From Rhizomucor pusillus (lineage: Eukaryota; Mucoromycota; Mucoromycetes; Mucorales; Lichtheimiaceae), in NCBI GenBank assembly GCA_900175165.2, contig FWWN02000530.1:62001-126000 (forward strand): a DNA stretch of 64,000 bases. Direction: 5' to 3'. Below, one piece after another: positions 12,312 through 23,457 of the stretch. Every line of letters starts with the position of its first letter. Position 1 is the first letter of the stretch. The notes under the pieces are model-generated. The model did not search any database, was not told the origin of the DNA, and worked only from the letters and a program-made list of their open reading frames with translations. The translations under genes were made by a program, and so were the position numbers.

Positions 12312-13712
12312 TTATCGTGGTTGAGGTTGCGACATGAGTTGCGCTTTCTGTAAACAACAAAATGTTAACCTTACGAATATCCGGTATCTGGATAAGTACT
12401 GGGATACTTTACCAGTTGTCGAATTTGATCTCTGTGTTCGGCTGGCAATGCATTGATTTGTTCTTCCGTCAAATGCATAACTTGCATTAACAAGGCTTTT
12501 TGTTGTTCCTGGACATTAGGAGGCACTGATAGATAAGAACATATTAGCGTCGTCCTCCATTGTCAGATAAAAGCACAGTCGGGATTAAAGTACCTGGACT
12601 GCCAGTTGCCATCGGCATATTAGCGGCTGCAGGTTGTGGAGGTACGGGTGAATTGACTGCTTGCGGCGGCGGTTGCATAGACGATGGAGCTGCTGCTGCT
12701 GCTGCTGCTGCAGGCTGCGGTGGTGTAGGCGTGTTTGCCGCCATAGGCGATCCCGCTGCAGCAGGTGATCCTCCTACTGGATTGCTAATAATTCTCTGCA
12801 GCAATATCTTAGCCAAAAAAACCATAACAATATGTTAAAAAATCAAAAACGTACTGTAATGATGTTGGGATCCACGATATTCATCATGACCATCGCCTGA
12901 AACAATGCATATGCTACTTGAGGGTTTGAAGTGAGGAAATCGCGTGTGAAAGCAGGTCTTTCAAAGGACATTTGCTACCACAGAACGTTAGTTTTTTTTT
13001 TTCCAACGTCTTGCACGACGATCTTAAAATGGTTTACCTTCATCTGGGACATGAGGACAAATAGCTGTTCTGAGTTCATAGATGCTAGTACTCTAGAGAT
13101 TTCATCTACTGAAGTTGCTGGTCCGGGCGGTTTTGGAGCGTTCATGGGAGGTACGTGCTGTTGATGCGGTGGAGGCATTGCTTGGGGCGGGGGCATAGCA
13201 GGTGGTGGCGGCTGGCTTCGTGGTGGTGGATGCTGATGTTGTCTTTGGTGCCTTTGGTTATCAGGATGCGGATCCATGGCCGCGTAATCTACTCGCAACT
13301 GTCTTCCACCAATGTCATATTCGTTCAAGTTTCGCACAGCACTCGCTGCAGTCTCGGCATCTATTACACATGATCCGTCAATTATCATGTCGTGTTGTTT
13401 CTTATCGTGCATACCGTAATATTCGCAAAAGCCGTATCCCTTGGGTCGACCGGTCTCACGATCGAAGAGCAATCTTTCAGTAAATTGTTTAGACAACAGA
13501 GCAATGGGGTGAAAAAACTTGGATTCGCTGGACTACCTGAATGACTGTACTGGACCGACTTCCTTGAAAATATCAATAAGCTGCTCCTCTGTCAATTCAA
13601 AAGGAATGTTTCCCACTATGATCCTCTGTAAGCTTCTGTAAAGAACCCAAATGTCTAGACCTGGATTGGATTTACCAAAAACGACGCGCGATCCTCTCGA
13701 TGCTTGATTCAT
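12312..13712 (-). CDS. Cleavage stimulation factor subunit 2 (CstF-64 / Rna15)
   Basis: RNA-binding subunit of the cleavage/polyadenylation machinery, nuclear. The N-terminus is a single RRM: RNP2 VFVGNIPF (formed by joining GTTTTTG to TGGGAAAC over the first intron) and RNP1 KGYGFCEY, then [17 protein letters not shown] hinge region follows with [24 protein letters not shown], the CSTF2 hinge helix that binds CstF-77. Low-complexity Pro/Gln and an Ala run (GCA repeat at about 12690-12712) come before the C-terminal three-helix domain [27 protein letters not shown], ending MSQPQPR. The C-terminal domain is the Pcf11-binding module in Rna15. Start at ATG 13712 (an upstream TTG is not used). 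Domain order is complete for the family. Confidence 0.92.
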
Positions 13713-13864
13713 TTCAGTCGCGATCAAAGAAACACTCGATACTTTGAACTTTTCAAGCGCGGCTCATGAAATGCGACCTGAACTCCATTTTTTGAGGTAA
13801 TCCAACCTCTCCATTTATTTTTAGATTGCAAAATTGAACAACATATATTCTAGGTTTAAATCAC

Positions 13865-16800
13865 TTATTCGCTCTGGCTTGTACGTTGCTTAGCACGTTC
13901 TGCTACGACACCCACGCCAGGAAAAGGCGCAACGTGAGGCGATAACCATTCCTTTTCTCCTTCCTTGTCTTTTGTATCATTCTCTGCTCTAGACTGCAAA
14001 ATGTTCTGTTGGAGTTGTGGACCTTGTGTCAATCCAGCTGCTCCAACTAGTTCGTGCTTGCTAACATCGTGAGGGTGCTGAGTGCATTCTCCAGAAGGTG
14101 AATAACGTCTCAAAGCTGAGAGTTCTTCCATCAATGTCTCGTGACGGAAATGTACACGAATGTTTGGCACGTTGGTCTTTTGCATATCGTTGCCTGCCAC
14201 ACCAGGCTTGTACCAGTCTTTGCCGATCCAGTGCTTCTTGATGCGACTTTCCCAACCACTTTGAATGACAGAGTTTCTGGCTAGCTCACACATGTCTGTA
14301 GGCGACAATTTCCAGATCTGTATCATAGAAATGTTGTCCATAAGTTTGCTAGATAGGATTCCCAATGTGAAATTTCGCTTCCTACCTGAGCAGCAACGCT
14401 GTATTCTTCGATCAAAGGTTCTTTGGTAAAGTGGAATTGGAGCGGGTCATCGGTGGATAGCGAAATATTTAAACCACGCTGGAAGAACTGAGGCAGTGGA
14501 TTACGCTCGTAGTTCAAAAACAATGCATTGTTGGACAGCGGAGACATGGCAATAGGTATCTGTGCAAGATAATACAGATACTGAAGAGCTGGCACCTTTC
14601 GCAAGGTGATACCGTGGCTAATACCAAATGACGTCAAAAATGCCGCCGTCAAATGGTCCGTATCGCCTGCCTCGCCACAGTGTGGACGAAGCACAAACGT
14701 ATCTAATAGCTCACATTAGAGTCTCGATACTTTTCAATATAATTATGGCACTTACTGAAGCCTCGCTCCATACGCCAGTTATTCAAAGTTGCCATGTTTG
14801 TATACATGTAATACAAATAATAACTGTAAGGAGGGTTGGAAATTCCATCCCACTGTGAAGGCACAGGGAACTTTCGGAACATACGACGCTCCGGCTTGGA
14901 TTCATCATCGACCGAATCGAATCCAACTACTCTTTGAAGGAACACATGCAACTCTGGGTGTGATTGAGGATTCTGCGTGACCTCAAACAAGGGCTCATAG
15001 ATATCTAGGATGAAGAAGAAGGACATATAAATTTTTCGATTTTGGCAATCTCTTGACCTCATACTTACTTTTAACTATATCGTGGAAACTTTGCACGGAA
15101 TTAGACGCCTTGTAAACATTGTACAGACGAGGTATCTGGATCAACCAGCGCACATTGGGGGAAAACAGTTTGTTGTTCACCACCCATTTGGCAAGCTTAT
15201 CCCACTCGGCTTTGGATCTTTACATACATGTTTAGACATGGTTCTGAAGATAAAAGCAACCTGCTTCAGCTCACCTGCCATAAATGGATACGCGATACTC
15301 GACCATTTGGTATTTGGAAGACTCTAAATCGGACACGACCTCTGTACAGCGTTTTAATATGATTTGTCCATCGTAGAGGGCGCATGTCATTTCAAACTAT
15401 ACCTTTAGTGATTTCTGCCAGATACCGTCCTTGGATGTAGTTGTCCGTCTTCATAAATATTTCTCGCAATCTACTCTCGCCAATTGGATTATATTTCAAG
15501 TTGAACTTGTCAAAACGGTGGAAAGAATCCTTATGGGCCTGTAATAAGATTCGTTCAGCAAGTTTCATCTTCTATGATCGTTGGCGTTGTTCACTCACAT
15601 GCATATCCAAAGTATCTATACTGAGATCATAGGCAGTCAAATTCAAACTTTTGAATACACCGGCCAAAGTCAGGTGCTGACCATCACGGTAAATGACCAC
15701 ATCCTAAGATAAATGTTTAGAAGACATACAGTCCCAATAGGAGTACTGCAGATGATACAACTTACATCCGGAGACTTCTTCATCTTTGACTTTATGAATC
15801 GAAGCAAATGCTTCTGATTCATGCAGCTCGAGTGATGAACGTGGGTATCAACTTTTCTCACGTTATAGAAATCACGATGCGGCACCGTCTATAGTTGCAA
15901 TTAATATTTCATCATTGCGAGCATATTTTAACTTTCTAATGTTTACCTTGGAGTCAGCTAGTTCCTGAAACTCGTTCAACAAAATGTACATCTGCCATTT
16001 GCTATCCAAATAGCGTAGTCTTCTAAATGCAAAACTCTTTGTAGGTCCGTCACTATGCAAAAGGGAGGAGCTCCTTGTTACTCAAACATAGTCTAAATAG
16101 TTAGCTAGTGTCCTCGCCTACCATACCTTATGACATTGAGAACATAATCCATATCCTTGTAGAACTCTTTACGACTGGGCACGTTGTACAAAGGCTTCGC
16201 GGCATTTTTATCTTATCAAAAATAGCTTAGTAACTTATCAGGATATACCTTTAAAGCAAAATATACCATTTTCATCCTTGTAAACTTCATAAAAACCTTC
16301 AGAGCCCATGCCAAAAGTGTACTACCGCAGAACTTTGTTAGATATTATAGATGTCAATTTATGGAATGGACGCACCTCGTGAGCACCAGGTATTTCGCAA
16401 TCGTCCCAATGGAAATCGCTGCCGACTGCTGCGATGGGATCAGCTTCTCGTTCTTTCTCACGCTGCTTTCGACGCGCCAACTCATCCGGAGGAGGCAGCG
16501 GCCACGATGGAGGCGGTGGAGGTGGATATATTTTCCATTCATCAGAATTGCGTGGATCGTCCTGGAGACGTTGGCGTGACCGAAACATGTATCTCTCTCG
16601 TAGATCAAGGCACGTATGTAAACTCTTGTACAGTTCTCGCAGCTCAGCTGTAAGAGCATCATCTATAATTCCAATATTACATCATAATCAGCAAATTCTG
16701 CAATGGGCCGGATAATTGCAATTGGTACCTTGCATTTCAGATTTGGCGTGTGGGTCGACTTTGGAGGAACTGGCAGGCACAGGTTCGTGTCTCGGCTTGT

Positions 16801-17093
16801 TTGGATCGTGAACTACAGGAGCAACCAATTGCGCCGTGGGATTCCTGTCAAAGTCTTCGTTGTCCGAGCTGTTGGCGCTTGGTCCTTCGTTTTCACCTAG
16901 GTGGGCTGGAATAGTTTGGCCGTAGTATCTGCTGTCATGCTACGCTAGCGATTAGCGTCGACAACGGCAGATCACGAACAAAGTACCTTACGTTCTGGTA
17001 CTTCATTTGGTGGTGGTATTCAAAGAAAGGGGTTTGCTCCGTGCGAGGCGTGTTGCCCTCAGAAGGGCTCGGATTCGAATGCGGCGAGTCCAT
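13865..17093 (-). CDS. AMD1: AMP deaminase
   Basis: Cytosolic AMP deaminase (AMP to IMP and ammonia), purine nucleotide interconversion. About 15 short exons. Seen: N-terminal Ser/Pro-rich segment from ATG 17093, the zinc-binding [14 protein letters not shown] with FIKSKMK, then the block for [47 protein letters not shown], a barrel strand around [15 protein letters not shown], and the catalytic [21 protein letters not shown] near the C-terminus followed by [12 protein letters not shown]. These are the hallmark metal ligands and active-site Asp pair of the adenosine/AMP deaminase superfamily. The tail ends AKQRTSQSE. Length is in the expected range of 700-800 residues when spliced. It lies 153 bases downstream of the CstF-64 start, on the same strand. 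Confidence 0.95.
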
Positions 17094-17461
17094 TTTAAAG
17101 GACTAGAAGGGAGAAAAAGGCGTTCAAAAACGGGAAGATCTGGAACACGCGTTGATTCGCATGACGACCTGCCTGATTTCGGCTCATGTATTATTTGCGC
17201 AAAAATCTTGCGTTTTTTGACGTCGGCCAGAGCACACTAAGATACATATTTGGCTTCATTGTTGGCAGCAACTTTATCAGCTGCTTTGTTTGAGTGAAGC
17301 GTGGAAAAGCAAGTAGCGTAGATTCTTCCCTCGCATGAAGCGAATAAAATAAATTAAATAAAAGAAAGTAGAGTAAACGACAGGTAATTCCAAAGGTCAA
17401 GTTTACATAGCATATTCAATATAATCAATTGAGGTTAGCGGTTGTTCCCATCTCCAACACC
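17094..17461. other. Intergenic spacer, AMP deaminase start / syntaxin end
   Basis: About 370 bases that must contain the AMP deaminase promoter and the syntaxin 3' end, both on the minus strand. Pur/pyr-skewed AT-rich sequence at 17330-17400; no frame that I would call coding. Confidence 0.4.
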
Positions 17462-19163
17462 CTAGTCCAGTGATGTAGTTAGACTCGGCCTTCTCGCGTT
17501 AGCGCGTCTTCTACGTACCGGATGATTGAATCCAAACCACCATACAAGAATTGCGATTACTACACATATAATAATAACAAGTACTAGACAGCACCATTTT
17601 TTCTACGCGGGTAGGTAAGCAACATTGTCTGCAAAGATACTTTTAAAAAGAAACGTACATGTCTAGTAGCTCTTGCACTTCTGATTGCTTTGGCGATCAT
17701 AGTGTTCCCTTGCTCCAGATGACCCACTGCAGTCTGCATATGATCTTCTACCTGCTTCACGGTTTCTCCCTGCTGCTCCACTAGCATCTGCATATCCATA
17801 AAGAGCTGATGCAATTCCTAGAATCCGGCTACTTTAGATGGCACATTCGATTGGAGCCAGATAAAAGAATGCTCAAAACTTGCCACAATCGTTTTTTCAA
17901 TATGCTTGATATCATGATGGCGTGTCTGCACTTCTGACAACACTGCTCGTCCCTGACCTGTCCTGCTGGCTTGCATAAGCTGTAGATATAGATCAGGTTA
18001 CGAGATCACGGTTGAGTCTCACATTCCCTCTATAGACGACACTAACCGACTGTGCAAAGACTTGAGATGTGTCATCAGAGTCAATAAAGCGGTCCACTTC
18101 CTCTTGAGTTGCATCGGGTTTCACTAGACTCCAAACGGTTAAAATAAACAAAAGATGGGCCACAAGGAAGTAACTGGAAAATTACCTATCCTAATTTGAC
18201 GCTCCACCCTCTGTCGATACTTCTTTTCGTACAGACGCTCCATGTCCTGATAACGCTGCAATGTCTCCAAAAATCGCCTCCTGAGCGCTTCCGTCTAAAC
18301 AACAATGTTAATATAAAAATTGCAGCGGAATGCAGGTACAATGATCTATAACCTGTGATTGCCGAACGTTTAGATCGCCCTGCTCTTTGACTTTTGCGTT
18401 GGATGCTTGCATAGCTAAGAAAACATGGTGAGATTGCTGACAAGTTGTTTTACCGTGCTCCCTTGTAATTCACCCTTTAATCTATTCCGTATGTCATAGT
18501 TTCGTTTCTGTGTCTCGCTTTTCAGGCGGCTCAAGTCCCGAGATATCTGCCTTGACTGTTCTTCATTGAAGCACACGAGTGCTTGGGTGTGCATCCTCTC
18601 TATCCTTTCAATGTTGTCGCTGACGGTTTCCAGCTCTGCTTTCAAACCATCGACCTACAAGGTTAAGCATTAATACTTCCTTTCCTTTACCCGCTGTTGC
18701 AGGTTCCTGATTGACTAACTTCACGAAAGAATCCTTCCATTGTTTGCAGCTCCGCGGAGGATCGACGCTGTTGTTGTGGAAGGGACTCCATTTCATAAGA
18801 CTCTTCTTCATCGTATGCGTCATTGTATCCAGCCCCGCCTGCGAAGGCTGGATTGGTTTGCTGTGACGGAGGCGCTCGTGTATAACTTCGCTGAGACCGA
18901 TACCCAGTAGGGGTTCTTTGTGGCCCAAAGCCGTCGCTGTTTGTAGAGAAGAAACAAATGGTCTCTGTTGGTCAAGCTGCATAGCTAGCGATTATATCAC
19001 TGTGCCTTTCCCCCACCTTTCATGGTCATACCCTCCGCGGTCGCGCGTATTATACCGATCGTCCTAACAATGTTTAAGTCGACTATGGTCTGCAAATACA
19101 AGCCCTTACACAGGAACTGACCCTAAGCTCGGCCGTGCGATCCCTGCTGAAGGAATAGGACAT
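17462..19163 (-). CDS. Plasma-membrane t-SNARE, Sso1/syntaxin-1 type
   Basis: Qa-SNARE that pairs with Sec9-type and synaptobrevin-type SNAREs for exocytosis. The reconstructed protein starts SYSFSRDRTAELR (ATG 19163) and continues DDRYNTRDRGGYDHER in phase over the first intron. It then has an acidic Tyr/Glu segment, the Habc helices (MEGFFRE, LKAELETVSDNIERIERMHTQ, ISRDLSRLKSETQKRNYDIRNRLK), and the SNARE helix LHQLFMDMQMLVEQQGETV with the zero-layer Gln, VEDHMQTAVGHLEQGNTMI. A C-terminal membrane anchor follows (LVLVIIICVVIAILVWWFG), with a short basic tail after it ending TSLD. An extra 18-residue tail behind the anchor is longer than usual for Sso proteins, where the chain mostly ends at the membrane segment. 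Confidence 0.88.
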
Positions 19164-19467
19164 AACGGATGGCAAAATACGCAGTGGAAAGGGAAAGCTG
19201 AGAAAGAGAAAAGAAAAGGGCCAGCCAGAAATGCGATTCGGAAGCCAACCACACGCAGAAAAAAAGGCCCATGACATTTGGTCCCGCTTTATCCATGGGG
19301 TATGTTACGCATACAATTTGAGCATATCGTAATATCCTGTCAATGACTTGACTATGATCTGAGTGAACGTACTACGACGCTTGTGGGCGGACCGTCAAAG
19401 CAGCTCATTTTTTGAGATTCAACATTGTCCTTTTGCTTTACCGCACGTCAAGCAGGAGTAATCCACA
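19164..19467. promoter_or_regulatory. Divergent promoter region, syntaxin / CANIN protein
   Basis: About 300 bases between two divergent starts. No recognisable TATA box; a purine-rich stretch (about 19190-19225) lies next to the syntaxin start. Confidence 0.35.
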
Positions 19468-22095
19468 ATGTCTGAAGGTGGACAACGCCGCAGTGCGCGT
19501 TTGAGTGAACGAGGCAATCGCCCAGTATACAATTCAAACGATGACGACGACGGTTTACTTGGTGTCAAGAGAAAAGCAAAAACTAGCGATCCTGTCGTAC
19601 CTATGAAGATCGCAGATCTCGTTGCTCAACGCAAAAAGAGAATAAAACGGGAAGCAGTAAAAGATAAGATAAATGAGGTATTTATCGTTACTGTTTCTGC
19701 GTAAATACATTCCTGTTAAAAACACGCGCAAGCTTTTGGAAAGCCTAAGCTCGGATCCAATTTACAACGACGAGGAAGAACTAGAAAAGTTTCTCAAGCA
19801 TGACGTGGAAAAGGAGCTGGCAAAGGCTAAGAAATCGTCAAGGACATCCCTCGACGGTGCGGATGTGCTCAGCAGCGAGGAATCTGATAACGGCGAAGTG
19901 GATTTAAGTCAACTTGATGATATAAAGACGAGTTTTATGCAAGATGATAGAGGCGAAAAATTAAAACAGGTCAGAACGACGCAACTTCGCACGTTTGATG
20001 GGTTACAAGATTCTGATACACCGCTGCGTAGCTCTTGACGACGTCAACGGCTTTGGATGAAAGCGGAAACAAAGAAAATTATACATTTTTCAAGAAAAGA
20101 TGCAAGGTAAGACAAGTAAGCCTTAGCCTACAACCTGGATTGCTGACGATACATTGCTCTTAGCTCCCTGATCCGATATTGCTGGAGGATAATGGTCTAC
20201 CACAGGATAATCTCACACGGGAAAAAGAAGAATTTATTTACCGTTTATCTCAAAGTGTGATGTCGTCATCGTGAAGATCTGCCAATATGTATACTCACTC
20301 GTTAAATAATGTAGCTTCTGAAGGACGAAAATTCTTGTTAGCGAGTGGATCATTGCAGCATTGGTTTCGACGCGGCTGGGAATGCCCGCATTACATGTAT
20401 CAATGGTTGTTTGAGTTAGGTGAGTCATTGATGATTTGATATGTAAGGATTCGTATTCACATGTCAAGCTCAGTGGCCTTCGAAAAGGATCTCGTAGTAG
20501 CAAAGAATGCTTATGAAACTATATGCTTTCTGTGGACGAATCTGGTGTGTATTGTAATTACTGAATATTTCTATATTGTGCTAACCTATGAATTCCTAGG
20601 GTGCTCAAAAGGCGCCATTTGTTCGCGAAGACGCCATTGCTGCAGATGACTCGAATATCCGGCCATACCAAAACAGGCACATCGAAGTAGACACATTTAC
20701 CCATGTACTCATTTCGTACGGAGCAGTTGTATCTGAAATGACATGGGATACAAACGGCGAGCTTGGAGTAAAAACGTCAATGTCTGAAGAATGGTCACAA
20801 GAACTGGAGGAACAGAGCAGGATACCCCTCAGTCAGTTTGCTCTAATTTTGAAACTTTTTGAGTTTTCGCTCAGGACTTGGTACGTATATTCATTAATTT
20901 TACGAGGAAGAGATCTTTATGTGGTATTTCATAGGCCTGAAGCATACAATCGAGAAAACCTCCGGTTTTTGTGCAAGATATTTTTACAAATGTGCGTTGA
21001 CAGGATTGGCATCGCGCTTATCCTTGATATTCAAAAAGCAGTCGAGAGCTGCCTCCTGGCGATGCATGAAGACCATTGGCAAGAAGATGTTTCCTCCATA
21101 TCTGAGCATATCTGCAAAAAACTCGACGATACCAAAACACAAATACAGCTACTAAAGGCAGCAAAACCGACACACAGCAGATGTTTATATTTACGACGAT
21201 TACTCGCCATGACTGCCCTGGAATTGGCGCAAAAGAAAGATATTAATACAGATCTGGAACATATTAACGAGGAAAGCTCGAGCAAAGAGAAAGATGCTGA
21301 TGATGTGGATATGGAGAAAGGAGGTCAAGGAAGCGGGACCATGAATATTGAAAGCACACCGAGTTCTTCGTCATCGTTCGTCACAGCGTCTTCAGATATA
21401 TCGGATGTAAACTCGGAGCAGAACCTTTCACAAAATGATAGCAACAGCGAACCGAAAACTGGAAACGGTGCCGCCGCTTTGGCCCAAACTTCTGAAACAC
21501 CACCACCATCCACGCATCCACCCATGTCACGCGAGCCCTCTTTTATGTGTATATCGAGCGACCATCCTGCGAACCAGAGCAAAATTTTGTTACGACTGTT
21601 GGAAATTGTTAGCGACCGTGAAAGCATATTCCAGAAAAGAGATATTGATTATTTTGACCTGGCAAATCAAGTATTTCTTCTTGACGCTGCAGTGGGAAGC
21701 GATGAAGACGAATTGGCAGAGAATTCGGTATGTGATGCAACGGATAAATGGATGCAGCTAAAATATTCATCCCACTGATCGTGGCGCTGTTGTATGTTAG
21801 AAAACATTACGTCAAATCGTCAGACAGCTTCAGTTCCTAAATAGACGTATCGGTATGTACTTTATAAAAAAGGCAAAAAACAATAATCGTGACATTGGTT
21901 TATAGGCGGCCAAGCAGGCATTTTGGACAGACAAAAGGTTAGATGAATGCAGTCAAGGATGAATGTGTTTCGGATATATATAAATATCTAACCCATTTTT
22001 GTACGTAGGCAAACGAAACGGTGCAAAGAACGTGGAACCGTTTAGCCTACACTGTCGATAGAGAAGGAGCTACGCTTGAAGATCATCAAATATAA
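19468..22095 (+). CDS. SLF2/Nse6-like protein with CANIN domain (candidate)
   Basis: Likely a Smc5/6-complex cofactor of the SLF2/Nse6 type, nuclear, genome stability. Recognition rests on the middle of the protein: FFKKRCKLPDP, a helix block ending HYMYQWLFEL, a second block DLVVAKNAYETICFLW, then PLSQFALILKLFEFSLR and AYNRENLRFLCKIFLQMCVDRIG, in the order expected for the CANIN domain. The N-terminus is basic with an SARLSERG segment and an acidic region; a Ser-rich low-complexity insert lies at about 21250-21560. The last exons were checked: KTLRQIVRQLQFLNRRI, GGQAGILDRQK and ANETVQRTWNRLAYTV join in phase over two short introns, stop at 22095. Start at ATG 19468. The family call is from memory of conserved spacing and could be wrong; that it is one long nuclear-type protein is secure. 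Confidence 0.6.
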
Positions 22096-22330
22096 CCCGT
22101 GGATGACCCATTACGAATGGTTGTAATTAGCATATTTTTTACGTGGAAACCTAGCTTGACACATCAATTCCTTGTACAATATTACCACTATAGTACTCCA
22201 GTGGAGAAATAAGATCAACAATTAATGCAGATTTATTAGCAACTTGTAAACACAAAGGTTTCGCATGATGGCTCATGAAAATCGCCGCGTCGCGCCATGC
22301 TCAGCGGCGTCGGACTCACGGGTCCGGCAA

Positions 22331-22441
22331 CATGGATCAACTGGGCGGAGTCGTATCATCCGAAACCCGCTCTGTTCTTCCTTTCAAGCATATCGTAACA
22401 CACTTAACCCCCTTCTTTCATACCTTTATCGTCTTCCTGTA
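22331..22441 (+). promoter_or_regulatory. Upstream ORF in Rab32 leader
   Basis: A 36-codon frame (ATG 22331 to TAA 22439-22441) that ends 9 bases before the Rab32 start codon at 22451. If transcribed, it could lower translation from 22451. A second pair of ATGs (22265, 22268) is in frame with 22451, with no stop between. The rest of the gap after the CANIN gene (22096-22264) shows no gene. Confidence 0.4.
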
Positions 22442-22450
22442 AATATATCA

Positions 22451-23361
22451 ATGGTAAACTTATTTTACGAATATTTATGCAAATTTTGCTTTTGACCGAA
22501 TCGAGTCTTTGCAGAGTGAAGTAAAGGAATACCTGTACAAGATCTTGGTAGTGGGTGATCTAGGGACGGGCAAGACATCAATCATACGAAGATATGTACA
22601 CAATATCTTTTCAAGCAACTACAAGTCTACTGTGAGTCCACAGTTAAGCTCATGCGCAAGAGAAGCATACTAATGCTAACGACATTTTCCAGATTGGCGT
22701 TGACTTTGCACTCAAGGTCATTCAGTGGTCACCTGACATTATCGTGCGACTGCAACTATGGGATATTGCTGGACAAGAACGATTTGGAAATATGACGCGC
22801 GTATACTACAAAGAAGCGCTCGGTGCATTTGTCGTGTTCGACATGACGCGACCGCAAATGTTCGAAGGCGTAGCAAAGTGGAAAAACGATATCGATACCA
22901 AAGTAAGATTACCCGCAGCTTGGGGTGGGGGTCCCATCCCCGTAGTGTTGCTAGCAAACAAGGCAAGTTCGTTTCGTTTACTTTGCTTGTAAATAGTATG
23001 CAAATTTGCGCGGGCATGGCTGCTGACCGGATTTGTCGACATAGAGTGATCTAGTCAACGAAGGGCACGGACAGCATGTGAACTCATCAGAAATGGACCG
23101 TTTTTGCGAGGAAAATGGATTCATCAAATGGTTCGTTGCTAAAAGACTAGTTTTACATTGCTTGTTCTGACCAGTAACTGCCGTAGGTTTGAGACATCTG
23201 CGAAAAACAATACCAACATTGATGAAGCTGCAAGGCATTTGGTTGAAACTCTTCTCAAGATCGAAGAAGAGCATGGACCTGCAGATTCCGGTGACACTGA
23301 AGAGGAGAGAGTGCGTTTGGAAGAAGAAGAAGATAAACGCAACGGCGGCGGGTGCTGTTAG
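22451..23361 (+). CDS. Rab32/Rab38-type small GTPase
   Basis: Small GTPase for traffic to lysosome-related compartments. Exons give EVKEYLYKILVVGDLGTGKTS (P-loop GDLGTGKTS), RRYVHNIFSSNYKSTIGVDFAL (switch I), LWDIAGQERFGNMTRVYY, LLANKSDL (G4) and FETSAKNNTNIDEA (G5). The Ile in WDIAGQE and the following FGNMTRVYYKEA are characteristic of the Rab32/38 branch, against WDTAGQE in most Rabs. The C-terminus is acidic and ends GGGCC, a double-geranylgeranylation signal. The first exon is only the ATG at 22451-22453, joined over a 61-nt GT-AG intron to AGTGAAGTAAAG at 22515. Translation could also begin at 22265/22268 and add about 60 residues. A Gly/Pro-rich loop is present before G4. It lies 96 bases ahead of BCS1. 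Confidence 0.92.
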
Positions 23362-23457
23362 AAATGTAGTCTAAGGTGTAAAAGTTAGCATTCCAAGTCG
23401 GACTCTTCTTGCCTTCTTGCCTTTTCCGTCCTTATTTTTCTTCTCTCGTCGTTTGAG

